From: Methylobacterium sp. 2A | Lineage (GTDB): Bacteria; Pseudomonadota; Alphaproteobacteria; Rhizobiales; Beijerinckiaceae | Direction of reading: 5' to 3' | Assembly (NCBI RefSeq): GCF_009806555.1 | Contig: NZ_VUOK01000062.1 | Span: forward strand, 1-64,000 | DNA length: 64,000 nt | Shown: piece after piece, positions 9,509 through 17,532 of the stretch | Layout of the letters: every line of letters starts with the position of its first letter | How positions within the stretch are numbered: position 1 is the stretch's first letter | The notes under the pieces: generated by a model | Told to the model about the DNA's origin: nothing | Database searches by the model: none | The model's input: the letters and a program-made list of their open reading frames with translations, nothing else | Made by a program: the position numbers and the translations under genes

Positions 9509-9886
9509 ATGGCGACCCGGACAAGTCTGCTGTTCGCGACCCTCATTCTGGCCGCACCGGCTTCAGCCCAGACGATCGGAGCGCCGCTTCCCTACGCGCC
9601 GACCTACGCGGACGGGTACGGCTTCGCGGGGGAATTCGTGCGCGGCGATTATATCGGCGCCCCCCTGACCGCGGTGCCGAGCCCGACCCGGATCGTCCCG
9701 TCCCCCTGGAGCTACGGCACCTACGGCATCCCCACCGTCAGCGGGATCGCCTCTGCCCCGACAGCCCGGCCGACGCTCACGGTGATTCAGGGCACCGGTC
9801 CGAAGGGACGCCAGCGCCTCGGGGCCGTGGCCGAGGGACAGACGGCCGGCGCGCAGGTCATTTCGGTTCGGGTTCCCCGTCGCTGA
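9509..9886 (+). CDS. Secreted protein of unknown function
   Basis: The 125-residue protein has a signal peptide (MATRTSLLFATLILAAPASA) and a Tyr/Pro/Gly-rich mature part (YAPTYADGYGFAGEF) without a recognised domain. The sequence ends in VISVRVPRR. Its last 29 bases overlap the convergent gene at 9858-10214. It is supported by codon use and the signal peptide only. Confidence 0.55.
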   Translation: MATRTSLLFATLILAAPASAQTIGAPLPYAPTYADGYGFAGEFVRGDYIGAPLTAVPSPTRIVPSPWSYGTYGIPTVSGIASAPTARPTLTVIQGTGPKGRQRLGAVAEGQTAGAQVISVRVPRR

Positions 9887-10214
9887 GGGCGGCGTACCAC
9901 GCCGCATAGGGCGTGGTGTGAACCAGATGCCGGTTGAGATCCGGCGCCCCGTCCCGCCACCAGACCGGGCCGCGCTCGCCGAGCCCGACCTTGGCGGTAT
10001 CGACCGCGGCCCGGGCCGCCTTCAGGGCTTCGGCGGCGCCCGCAACGCCATCGCGCCCGGCCTGCTTGGCCGCCTTCACCGCGCGGCGGGCCGCCATCAG
10101 ATCGGCCACCAGACCCGTCCGACGATCCGGCGAGAGATCGGGGTCCGCGCAGCGCCAAAGTCGGCCGCGGACAATGATATAGCGTCGGTCCGGGGTAGTT
10201 ATTGCCAAGCTCAT
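9858..10214 (-). CDS. Conserved hypothetical protein
   Basis: A 118-residue soluble protein. It begins with a strand-rich part (YIIVRGRLWRCADPDLS), continues through a long Ala/Lys/Arg-rich helix (about residues 35-75) and ends with VWWRDGAPDLNRHLVHTTPYAAWYAAL. The WWRDGAPDLNRH motif looks like a conserved block typical of small Hyphomicrobiales proteins of unknown role. No function is offered. Its 3' end overlaps the convergent upstream gene, and its 5' end faces the GGDEF gene across 73 bases. Confidence 0.65.
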   Translation of the reverse strand: MSLAITTPDRRYIIVRGRLWRCADPDLSPDRRTGLVADLMAARRAVKAAKQAGRDGVAGAAEALKAARAAVDTAKVGLGERGPVWWRDGAPDLNRHLVHTTPYAAWYAALSDGEPEPK

Positions 10215-10287
10215 AAGATTACACGGCCCGTTTGTAGTGAGTTAAGTCCTGTGCGCTAGACTGCGGATATCGTTTCCAGGTCACGCC

Positions 10288-11184
10288 ATGCAGATTGTCA
10301 TCGTCGATTCGAGCCGCGTCGTTCTCCAGATCATCGCGTCCCTGATCGAGCCCCGGGGCCACGCCGTGCATGCCTTCACGGATTCGGCGGAGGCGCTCGC
10401 GTTCCTCAAGTCGGCGCCCGACATCCGCGTCCTCATCACCAGCCTCGAGGTCCGGCCGCTCTGCGGGCTCGAGTTGTGCTGGTCGGCCCGGCTGCTCGCG
10501 GAGGAACGCGGCCCGCTGCACGTCATCACGATGTCCTCGGCCCGCAACGTCCGCAGCCTGGCCGAGGCGCTCGACAGCGGTGCCGACGATTTCATCGAGA
10601 AGCCGCCGAGCGCCGAGGAACTCAACGCACGGCTGCGCGCGGCCGAACGCCTGACCACCCTGCAGGAAGACCTGATCCGCCTCGCCGAGACGGATCCGCT
10701 CACCGGCGCCCTGAACCGGCGCGCGTTCTTCAACCGGGCTCGCATCGCCGCTGAGCAGAATGGTCGTCCGGGCGGGGTCTCGGCGATCCTGGCCGACATC
10801 GATCACTTCAAGCGGATCAACGATCAGCACGGACACGATATCGGCGACCGCGCGATCACGGCCGTGGCCGATCTGATCGCCCGGGACGGCATTGGCGGTC
10901 GGCTCGGCGGCGAGGAATTCGCCCTGATCCTGCCGGGATGCGGCATGGCGGACGCGACCGCGCGGGCCGAGCAACTGCGCGCGGACGTGCAGGACCTGCG
11001 GATCCGCGCGGGCGACGCCACCGTCACGCTGAGCTGCAGCTTCGGGGTCAGTAGTTGGACAGACAGCGACAGCGTCGAAGCGCTGATCAAGCGCGCGGAT
11101 GTCGCCCTCTACGCAGCCAAGAGCGGCGGGCGGAACCGCGTCGTGGCGTCTCCGCGCGACGCGGTGCCAGTCGTCGCGAAATGA
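10288..11184 (+). CDS. Diguanylate cyclase with degenerate receiver domain
   Basis: This 298-residue protein combines an N-terminal receiver-like domain (1-120) with a GGDEF domain (130-285). The cyclase site is intact (GGEEF, with DIDHFKRINDQHG upstream), so cyclic-di-GMP synthesis is expected. The inhibitory RxxD site that normally lies just before GGEEF is absent (ARDGIGGRLGGEEF). In the receiver, the usual phosphoacceptor Asp is Ser (LITSLEVRPLCGLEL) and the second acidic residue is also Ser (IVDSSR); the conserved Lys (EKP) remains. Phosphorylation control in the normal way is therefore unlikely. No histidine kinase is adjacent. Confidence 0.88.
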   Translation: MQIVIVDSSRVVLQIIASLIEPRGHAVHAFTDSAEALAFLKSAPDIRVLITSLEVRPLCGLELCWSARLLAEERGPLHVITMSSARNVRSLAEALDSGADDFIEKPPSAEELNARLRAAERLTTLQEDLIRLAETDPLTGALNRRAFFNRARIAAEQNGRPGGVSAILADIDHFKRINDQHGHDIGDRAITAVADLIARDGIGGRLGGEEFALILPGCGMADATARAEQLRADVQDLRIRAGDATVTLSCSFGVSSWTDSDSVEALIKRADVALYAAKSGGRNRVVASPRDAVPVVAK

Positions 11185-11280
11185 ACCCGCCGCACTGACC
11201 CGAAACGGCACATCGGCATTAAGCATGACCCGATCCGGTCCCTGAACGGGACGCGGGCTGACACAATTTATATGATTTGG

Positions 11281-11294
11281 CGGCATATATGCCG
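11281..11294. promoter_or_regulatory. Perfect 14-bp palindrome upstream of the LuxR-type gene
   Basis: CGGCATATATGCCG is fully self-complementary. It lies in the only AT-rich stretch of the 212-base gap before the LuxR-type regulator (starts 11397), about 100 bases upstream of its start. It may be an operator or promoter element, perhaps autoregulatory. No binding protein can be named. Confidence 0.4.
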
Positions 11295-11396
11295 ATATAA
11301 AGCTTAATATTTCTCAATTCGTGTTGGAACAGTTCTTGGAACTTAGTCTCCGATCCCGGTCGCCTGTATCGAGCCGGGAGAGCGGAGTGCGAGGCA

Positions 11397-12083
11397 ATGA
11401 GTACCGCCGTTGGCGTCCTGATCCTGGATGAGCCGCAGGACCTGAGCGCGACAGTCCGTGCGACCCTGGAGCACATGCCGGAATTCCACACGATCGGCGA
11501 AGCCGATCTGGAACTGGCCGATTCCGACCACGCGGTCGCGCTGGTCTTCCTCGACGAGATCCGGCTGGCGGACGGGATCGCGCGCCTCGTCGATCTCAAG
11601 GAACGGCAGCCGCACCTGCGCACCCTGGTGGTGTTCGGCGCGCTGACGGCCGACGATCTCCGCGCCCTGCTGGCCGCGGGCGCCGACGCCTTCGTGGCGC
11701 GCTCGAAAGCCCCGCGCGAACTCGCGGCGGCACTCCTCGCCCTGGCCGAGGGCTCCGATTGCCTCGTGCCGCCGGAGCAGCCCCTGGCCCTGGCGAACGA
11801 GCCGGCCGACAGCCTCGGGCTCACGCCGCGCGAGGCGGAGGTGCTGCGCTTCCTCAGCTCGGGCTTCAGCAACAAGGAAGTCGCCCGGCGCCTCGCGCTC
11901 AGCGTCCGCACGGTGGAGACGCACCGGCTCAACCTGCGCCGGAAGACGCAGACCGGCCGGCTGAAGGACCTCGTGTCCCTGGCGCGCCAGCTCGGGCTGG
12001 CCCCGGTCCTGGACACCGCCGATCAGGTCCGCCGCAACGCCGACCGCCGGTCCGCGGGCAACGACAGCCAGTCGCGGCACTGA
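11397..12083 (+). CDS. LuxR-family response regulator-like transcription factor
   Basis: This 228-residue protein has a receiver-like N-terminus (1-120) and a LuxR-type helix-turn-helix (about 140-200: LTPREAEVLRFLSSGFSNKEVARRLALS, VRTVETH). The receiver keeps an acidic pair (ILDEP) and a likely phosphoacceptor (VFLDEIRLADG). The usual Ser/Thr is Gly (VVFGA), and the conserved Lys aligns with Arg. Signalling may therefore differ from classical NarL/FixJ proteins. It follows the GGDEF gene in the same direction, after a gap with its own palindrome. No partner kinase is visible. Confidence 0.82.
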   Translation: MSTAVGVLILDEPQDLSATVRATLEHMPEFHTIGEADLELADSDHAVALVFLDEIRLADGIARLVDLKERQPHLRTLVVFGALTADDLRALLAAGADAFVARSKAPRELAAALLALAEGSDCLVPPEQPLALANEPADSLGLTPREAEVLRFLSSGFSNKEVARRLALSVRTVETHRLNLRRKTQTGRLKDLVSLARQLGLAPVLDTADQVRRNADRRSAGNDSQSRH

Positions 12084-12120
12084 CCGGGATCCGGGGAGAC
12101 CGCGCGGTGGTGGCCGCCCC

Positions 12121-13350
12121 TCAGGCGGCACCGATCCGCGCGTCAGCTCCGGCACGCGGCGGGCGTTTCGACTTCGCCGCCGATGCCGTCCGGCCAGCCT
12201 TCCGCCCCTGCGAACTCCGCTTCGTTGTTCGCTTGGCGGCCGGCTTGACCGGCTTGCCGTCCCGGGCCTCGCCCTCGCTGGCGGCGAGCCGCGCCTGGAG
12301 CAGCGCCAGCACGGCGGCCTCCTCGGAGCGGAGGCTGGAGAGATCCTCGCTCAGCTCGGACTCCACCACATCCTTCACGTGCAGGAGCAGCCCCCCCTCC
12401 ATGTAGCAGTCGAGGACCTGCGGATGGATGTAGCACTTGCGGCAGATGGTCGGCGTGTTGCCCAGCCGCCCCGCCACGCTCTCGATCGCCGCCCGGACGT
12501 TGCGCTTGGCGGCCGCGTCGCTGTCGAAGCTCTCGAACTCCCGCAGCGCCAGGGCGGCCAGCACCGTGCCGGCCCAGGTCCGGAAATCCTTGGCGGTGAA
12601 ATCCTCGCCCGTGATCTCGCGCAGGTAAGCGTTCACGTCGGAGGAGGTGACGTCGCGCTGCGTGCCGTCCGCGTCGAGATACTGGAACAGCTCCTGCCCG
12701 GGCAGGTCCTGACAGGCCTTCACGATCCGGGCGACGCGGCGGTCCTTCAGGGAGACGTCCCAGGTCTTGCCGCTCTTGCCCTTGAAGCGGAACGACAGGG
12801 CGGAGCCCGCGATCCGGACATGGGGGTCGCGCAGGGTAGTGAGCCCGTAGCTCTTGTTGGTGCGCGCGTAATCGTCGTTGCCGACGCGGATCAGGGTCGT
12901 CTCCAGCAGGTGGACGACGGTGGCGAGGACCTTGTCGCGGGAGAGGCCCGGCCGCTTCATGTCGGCATCGACCCGCTGGCGGATACCCGGCAGGGCGTCG
13001 GCGAAGGCCATGATCCGCGCGAACTTGTTGGCCTCCCGGGCCTGCCGGAAATCCGGATGGTAGCGGTACTGCTTGCGCCCCTTGGCGTCCCGGCCGGTCG
13101 CCTGGATGTGGCCGTTCCGGCGCGGGCAGATCCAGACATCCGTGTAGGCCGGGGGGATGGCGAGCGCCTTGATGCGAGCCAGCACCGCCTTGTCGCGCAC
13201 CGGCGCGCCCTTCGCGTCGAGGTAGCGGAAGCCGGTGCCGCTGCGCTTGCGGGTCAGGCCCGGCCGGCTGTCATCGACATAGGCAAGCCCGGCCTCCTCC
13301 GCCGCCTCGCGCAGGTTCCTGCCGCCCTCTTCCGACTCGACAGCCGCCAT
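12121..13350 (-). CDS. DNA topoisomerase IB (poxvirus/eukaryote-like type)
   Basis: This enzyme of about 409 residues relaxes supercoils through a 3'-phosphotyrosine. An N-terminal clamp region (to about 110) precedes the catalytic domain, which shows RVGNDDYARTNKSYGLTTLR with the active-site Arg, FTAKDFRTWAGT, and the nucleophile region NTPTICRKCYIHP with the catalytic Tyr. A Lys/Arg-rich tail of about 60 residues follows. The ATG at 13350 was preferred over the one at 13368 because GGGAGGA lies at the right distance before it. Such enzymes are common accessory topoisomerases in soil and plant-associated bacteria. Confidence 0.9.
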   Translation of the reverse strand: MAAVESEEGGRNLREAAEEAGLAYVDDSRPGLTRKRSGTGFRYLDAKGAPVRDKAVLARIKALAIPPAYTDVWICPRRNGHIQATGRDAKGRKQYRYHPDFRQAREANKFARIMAFADALPGIRQRVDADMKRPGLSRDKVLATVVHLLETTLIRVGNDDYARTNKSYGLTTLRDPHVRIAGSALSFRFKGKSGKTWDVSLKDRRVARIVKACQDLPGQELFQYLDADGTQRDVTSSDVNAYLREITGEDFTAKDFRTWAGTVLAALALREFESFDSDAAAKRNVRAAIESVAGRLGNTPTICRKCYIHPQVLDCYMEGGLLLHVKDVVESELSEDLSSLRSEEAAVLALLQARLAASEGEARDGKPVKPAAKRTTKRSSQGRKAGRTASAAKSKRPPRAGADARIGAA

Positions 13351-13497
13351 CGCCCGTTCCTCCCGCATACGCCGCCGGGTGCCCGCCCGGCGAGAAGGCT
13401 CTGGTCAACCGGCGGCGCGCGAGCGCTGTTCCGAGTTCTGGTCCTCGCCTGCGCATCCGTCGCAGGCCGAACCGCCGCGCCGTGCTAGAGGGCTGCG

Positions 13498-14658
13498 ATG
13501 ACCCCCGCAGACCCGCAAAACCTGCCCGCCCCGATGCGTCGGATCGCCTTCGTGGTGACCGAGGACTGGTTCTTCGCCTCGCATTTCCTGCCGATGGCGC
13601 GGGCCGCCATCGCGATGGGCCTGTCGGTCGCCGTCGTCACGCGGGTGCGCGCGCACCGCGCCGCCATCGAGGCGACGGGCGCCAGGGTCGTGCCGCTCGA
13701 GGCGGAGCGGTCGAGCCTCAACCCCATGGCGGCGGGCTACGCGGCCGGGCAGCTCGCCGGAATCCTGAAGGCGCTCCGGGCCGACATCGTCCACTGCATC
13801 GCCCTGCGCGGGATTCTGGTCGGCGGCACGGCCGCCGCGATGGCCGGCATCCCGGCGCGGGTCTACGCCCTGACCGGCCTCGGCCTCGTGGGCGCCCGCA
13901 GCGACCGGCTCGGCTCCGCGGCGCGGCTCGGCCTGCGGACGCTGATCCGCGGCCCGCTCGCCTCGTCGCGCACCCGCTTCCTGTTCGAGAACCCGGACGA
14001 TGCCCGGGCGCTGGGCCTCGATCCCCTGGATCAGGCGGTCACCGTGGTCGGCGGCGCCGGGGTGGACCCGGCCGCCTACCGGCCGCAGCCCTTGCCGCCG
14101 ATGCTGCCCCTGCGGGTCGCCCTGGTCGCGCGCATGCTGTGGTCGAAGGGGATCGACGTCGCCGTGGAGGCGGTCCGCCTCGCCCGCGCCCAGGGAGCAC
14201 CGGTCGAGCTCGATCTCTACGGCGCGCCTGACCCGTCGAACCGGCGCGCGATCGCCGAGGCGACGCTGCGGGACTGGAGCCGCGACGGCGTCGCGTGGCA
14301 CGGGTCCACCGCCGATGTGGCCGCCGTCTGGGCGTCCCACCACGTCGCCTGCCTGCCGTCGCGGGGCGGGGAGGGGCTGCCGCGCACCCTGCTGGAGGCC
14401 GCCGCCTGCGGCCGGACGCTCGTCGCCTCGGATGTGCCGGGCTGCCGTAGCCTCGTGCGCGACGGCGTCGAGGGCCTGCTCGTCCCAGCCGACGACGCGC
14501 CGGCCCTGGCACAGGCCCTGGTTCGGCTGAGCCGCGACCCCGCCCTCGTCGCCGGCCTGGGCGCGGCGGCGCGGGCGCGGATCGAGGCCGGGGGCTTCAC
14601 CGAGGCCGCGGTCACCGAGGCCGTCTGCGCCCTCTGGCGCGACCTGCTGGAGGGTTGA
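13498..14658 (+). CDS. Glycosyltransferase (GT4-like)
   Basis: The 386-residue protein has two Rossmann-like halves of the GT-B fold. The N-terminal half shows VVTEDWFFASHFLPMARAA, close to FnlC/WbpL-neighbour type transferases. The C-terminal half holds VARMLWSKGIDVAVEAV and the nucleotide-sugar binding block PSRGGEGLPRTLLEAAACG with the conserved Glu residues. It probably adds a sugar to a lipid-linked or surface glycan. A second Met (residue 13) is an alternative start. The methyltransferase gene begins two bases after its stop, so the two are probably cotranscribed. Confidence 0.85.
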   Translation: MTPADPQNLPAPMRRIAFVVTEDWFFASHFLPMARAAIAMGLSVAVVTRVRAHRAAIEATGARVVPLEAERSSLNPMAAGYAAGQLAGILKALRADIVHCIALRGILVGGTAAAMAGIPARVYALTGLGLVGARSDRLGSAARLGLRTLIRGPLASSRTRFLFENPDDARALGLDPLDQAVTVVGGAGVDPAAYRPQPLPPMLPLRVALVARMLWSKGIDVAVEAVRLARAQGAPVELDLYGAPDPSNRRAIAEATLRDWSRDGVAWHGSTADVAAVWASHHVACLPSRGGEGLPRTLLEAAACGRTLVASDVPGCRSLVRDGVEGLLVPADDAPALAQALVRLSRDPALVAGLGAAARARIEAGGFTEAAVTEAVCALWRDLLEG

Positions 14659-14660
14659 GG

Positions 14661-15320
14661 ATGCGCCCGCCCGACGATCCCGAAGGCTTCATCCGCGTCA
14701 ATACCCGCCTGCTGCCGGTGCCGCACGCGCCCGAGATCAGCCTCCACGTCGCCGACGAGGCGACCGCCCTGTGGGAGAAGACCGAGGAGGAGCTGGAGGC
14801 GATCGGCCTGCCGCCGCCGTTCTGGGCCTTCGCCTGGGCGGGCGGTCAGGCGCTCGCCCGCTACATCCTCGATAATCCGGCGCTCGTCGCCGGCGCCCGG
14901 GTCATCGATTTCGCCTCGGGCTCCGGCCTCGTGGCGATCGCCGCGGCGAAGGCGGGCGCCCGGCACGTGACCGCCAGCGACCTCGATCCCTTCGCCATGG
15001 CGGCGATCCGCCTGAACGCCGCCGCCAACGGCGTGGCGGGCGCGATCGAGCCGGTCTCCGGCAACCTCCTGGAGACACAACCCGCGGTCGATCTCATCCT
15101 GGCGGCCGACGTGTTCTACGAGCGCGACCTTGCCGAGGCGGTGACGGCCTGGCTCTTCGGCTTGCAGGCGCGCGGCGTGCAGGTCCTGATCGGCGATCCG
15201 GGCCGGACCTACCTGCCGCGCGAACGCCTCGAGTGCCTGGCGACCTACACGGTTCCCGTCTCGCGGTCCCTGGAAGATGCCGAGATCAAGCGCAGCCACG
15301 TCTGGCGGTTGCGGCCATGA
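14661..15320 (+). CDS. Class I methyltransferase resembling ETFB-lysine methyltransferase (METTL20 type)
   Basis: This 219-residue SAM-dependent enzyme shows PPFWAFAWAGGQALARYILDN, a pattern shared with METTL20/ETFBKMT and its bacterial relatives, before the SAM-binding motif VIDFASGSGLVAIAAAKAGA and the acidic motif SDLDPFAM. AADVFYERDL corresponds to the family's D-x-FY substrate motif. Relatives methylate lysines of electron transfer flavoprotein beta and ribosomal L7/L12; automatic annotation may call it PrmA-like. The ATG at 14661 follows GGAGG. It lies two bases behind the glycosyltransferase gene, with no obvious functional link. Confidence 0.8.
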   Translation: MRPPDDPEGFIRVNTRLLPVPHAPEISLHVADEATALWEKTEEELEAIGLPPPFWAFAWAGGQALARYILDNPALVAGARVIDFASGSGLVAIAAAKAGARHVTASDLDPFAMAAIRLNAAANGVAGAIEPVSGNLLETQPAVDLILAADVFYERDLAEAVTAWLFGLQARGVQVLIGDPGRTYLPRERLECLATYTVPVSRSLEDAEIKRSHVWRLRP

Positions 15321-15495
15321 GCCCCGTCCGGAACATCCGCCTCGAACGTTTCACCCCCATGCGGCGCACGGGCGCGCCGAGGGTTCTTCCGGGACCGAAA
15401 TGCGCTACCCTCGATGTGGCCTACGCGGCGTGTCGGGCAGGCGCCAGATCGTTCGACGCTCCGATTCGGGGCGTCCCGCCGCGGAAGGTTATCCG

Positions 15496-16086
15496 ATGAA
15501 CAAGCCGTCGAGCGCCATGCCGCATCCCGCCCGCGTCGTCGCCTTCTCGGGGAGCGCCAAGCGCCCGTCCCGGACCCGCATCCTGGTCGAAGCGCTCGGG
15601 GCCGAGCTCGGCCGCCTGCGCCGGATCGACCTGACGGTCTACGACCTGATCGATGCCGGCCCGGGTCTCGGGGCAACGCAGCGCGACGCGTTGTCGGAAT
15701 CGGCCGCGCACCTGGTCGAGGCGATCGAGGGGGCGGATGCGCTGATCGTCGGAACGCCCGTCTATCAGGGCGGGTACGCCGGGCTGTTCAAGCACGTGTT
15801 CGACTTCGTGGATCCGGCCCGGATGGCGGGGATGCCGGTGGCGATCACCGCCACGGGGGGCGGCCTGCGCCACGCTTTGGTGGTCGAGCACAGCCTGCGG
15901 CCCCTGTTCGGCTTCTTCGCCGCGCATGTGGCGCCGACCTCGGTCTATGCGGGCTCGGACGACATGGCCGACGGCCAGATCCTGGACCCGACGGTCGCGG
16001 CCCGGCTCGGCTCGGCGGCGGCGGAGCTCGCAGCGCTGATCGACGTGGCGCGCCCGGTCGACGTGGCTGTCCTCGACGCGCGGTGA
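15496..16086 (+). CDS. NADPH-dependent FMN reductase (SsuE/MsuE-like)
   Basis: This 196-residue flavodoxin-fold enzyme supplies reduced FMN to monooxygenases or reduces quinone-like substrates. It shows FSGSAKRPSRTRIL (phosphate-binding loop) and GTPVYQGGYAGLFKHVFDFVDP, the MsuE/SsuE signature. A second in-frame Met at 15517 is a possible start. No sulfonate monooxygenase or transporter gene lies nearby, so its partner is unknown. The 175 bases before it show no gene. Confidence 0.88.
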   Translation: MNKPSSAMPHPARVVAFSGSAKRPSRTRILVEALGAELGRLRRIDLTVYDLIDAGPGLGATQRDALSESAAHLVEAIEGADALIVGTPVYQGGYAGLFKHVFDFVDPARMAGMPVAITATGGGLRHALVVEHSLRPLFGFFAAHVAPTSVYAGSDDMADGQILDPTVAARLGSAAAELAALIDVARPVDVAVLDAR

Positions 16087-16188
16087 GCCTTGTCCCGGAT
16101 CCGGGGATCACGGGACGCGACAGTCAGGTTTGGAGGAACGCAGCTGATGACCGAGCTCGACAGCCCCCCTTTCCCGTGCGGGCTTTCA

Positions 16189-16259
16189 GATTCACACTTT
16201 TCTCTTGGAAAGGAGACGTGCGGAGTCGCCTGCACCCCTCCAAGGGAGATGTGTGAATC
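16189..16259. repeat. 71-bp imperfect hairpin element
   Basis: GATTCACAC (16189-16197) pairs with GTGTGAATC (16251-16259). Inner parts also pair: CTTGGA with TCCAAG, and GTGC with GCAC around 16217-16234. Together they form a long stem-loop in the gap between the FMN reductase and the decayed cytochrome b561 gene. It could be a terminator, a small palindromic repeat element or a MITE remnant. Copy number cannot be judged from one window. Confidence 0.5.
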
Positions 16260-16268
16260 CGTAAGTCC

Positions 16269-16660
16269 ATGCGGGTGCCGCCCGCGTCCGCCAAGGGCAC
16301 CCTGCACAGGTCGGCCGGCCTGACGATCCCGGCGATCGTCGTGCTGCCGATCGTCTGATGTAGGATCCGACCCGCGCCGCCGGATCCCCGGGCGCCGCGG
16401 TTCCTGACGCCGATCAGGCGCGTCAACCACGGCCTGCTCGACGCGATCGTCCCGATCAAGCCGTAGTTCCGGCTGTTCACGACCCGGACCCGGCCAAGGA
16501 CGAGGCCCCCGGAAAATCGCCGGATCGATCCACGGCGTCGGCAAGGGTTCGCCTACGCTCCGGCGCTCCTGCACATCGCCGCGGGGCACCTCATCAGCCG
16601 CCGTGACGGCCTGCCGGAGCGGATGCTGCCGGTCCGTCGGCCGGAACAAATCCCGGTCGC
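16269..16660 (+). pseudogene. Decayed cytochrome b561 gene
   Basis: Frame 3 from the ATG at 16269 reads SAKGTLHRSAGLTIPAIVVL, then a stop, RRVNHGLLDAIVPIKP, another stop, and FAYAPALLHIAAGHLI followed by SRRDGLPERMLP. These match, in order, the second helix (LHKSLGLTILALVVL-like), the third helix (NHGLLY-like) and the last helix with RRDGVLERMLP of bacterial cytochrome b561. IHGVGKG, which normally precedes the last helix, reads in another frame near 16536, so a frameshift is present too. The N-terminal helix and its haem His are not found. This was recognised by eye; a profile search would confirm it. Confidence 0.65.
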
Positions 16661-17532
16661 TACTCCACGCGGCGCAGCACGAAGGTCGTGCCGACCTCCG
16701 GATCGCGCCGCCAGCGCCCGTCACCGCTCGGCACGAGATCGATGCTGTGGCCGCGCTTGGCCGTGAGGGTCATCCGGCCGTTGGCGTAGCGCCAGCGGAT
16801 CGGATCGAACACCTCCAGGCCGCCGTCGTGGCAGCCGGGAACGATGCGGACGTTGCCACCGGCCGCATCCAGCGTGATCCGGCAGGTGTCGCGCTCCTGG
16901 AAGCGATCGAGGGCGTAGATTCCCGGTGCCGGGCCCGGCGCAACGGCCGTGGCAGTTGCAGCCGGCTGCAATTCGGCCGGGAGCGGCGCCGCCGTCTGGA
17001 ACGGGGAGGGGGTCGGCGCCGGCGCGGCGGGCTCGGCCTCGGACGCCGCGACGGCCGGACGCATCGCCACGATGTCCAGCGGGACGAGGCTGTAGTGCTC
17101 GCCGCTCTCCTGCGTGGCGACGAGGCTGCGCTGGTCGGGACGCCGGGTGAATTCGAGGATCGGGCGGACGTTCCTGTCGACCAGGCGCAGGCCGCCATCG
17201 ACGAACAGCCATCCGGCGATCCCGTTCATGATCGGCAGCGCCCGGCGGCAACCCGCGGGAAAGCGCAGGCGCCGACCAGCTTCGCCGCTGTCGAGGACGA
17301 GCGTCATCACACAGCGCCGGTTGGTGCCGTCCCGCGACAGGTCCCAGGTGCCCGGGACTTCGCCGAGCTTTTCGGGGAGGCTGGGCAGAGCCGGGGGTGC
17401 CGCCGGCGTCTCCGACGCCGCGGGTTCCGGGGCCGTGGGCACCTGCGGGGCATCCTGCGCCGCGGCCGGCCACGGCGACAGGGCTGGAGGGATCAGCAGG
17501 GCGGCGAGCAGGGCAGCCGAGGCCGGCTTCAC
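16660..17532 (-). CDS. Secreted protein with two AprI/Inh-type metalloprotease inhibitor domains
   Basis: The protein of about 290 residues starts at a GTG (17532) that overlaps the upstream stop codon and has GGAG before it. It begins with a signal peptide (VKPASAALLAALLIPPALSPWPAAAQ). A Pro/Ala-rich stretch leads to a first beta-barrel domain (GTWDLSRDGTNRRCVMTL to FTRRPD) and, after another Pro/Ala linker, a second one (GIYALDRFQERDTCRITL to FVLRRVE). Each domain carries one Cys pair of the AprI/Inh inhibitor family, which blocks serralysin-type metalloproteases in the periplasm. No such protease gene is nearby. The second domain's role is uncertain. Confidence 0.8.
   Translation of the reverse strand: MKPASAALLAALLIPPALSPWPAAAQDAPQVPTAPEPAASETPAAPPALPSLPEKLGEVPGTWDLSRDGTNRRCVMTLVLDSGEAGRRLRFPAGCRRALPIMNGIAGWLFVDGGLRLVDRNVRPILEFTRRPDQRSLVATQESGEHYSLVPLDIVAMRPAVAASEAEPAAPAPTPSPFQTAAPLPAELQPAATATAVAPGPAPGIYALDRFQERDTCRITLDAAGGNVRIVPGCHDGGLEVFDPIRWRYANGRMTLTAKRGHSIDLVPSGDGRWRRDPEVGTTFVLRRVE

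Noticed and set aside
16177..16275. TGCGGG on both sides of the hairpin as a target-site duplication
   Set aside because: The six-base match is at unequal distances from the arms and is common in such GC-rich DNA.
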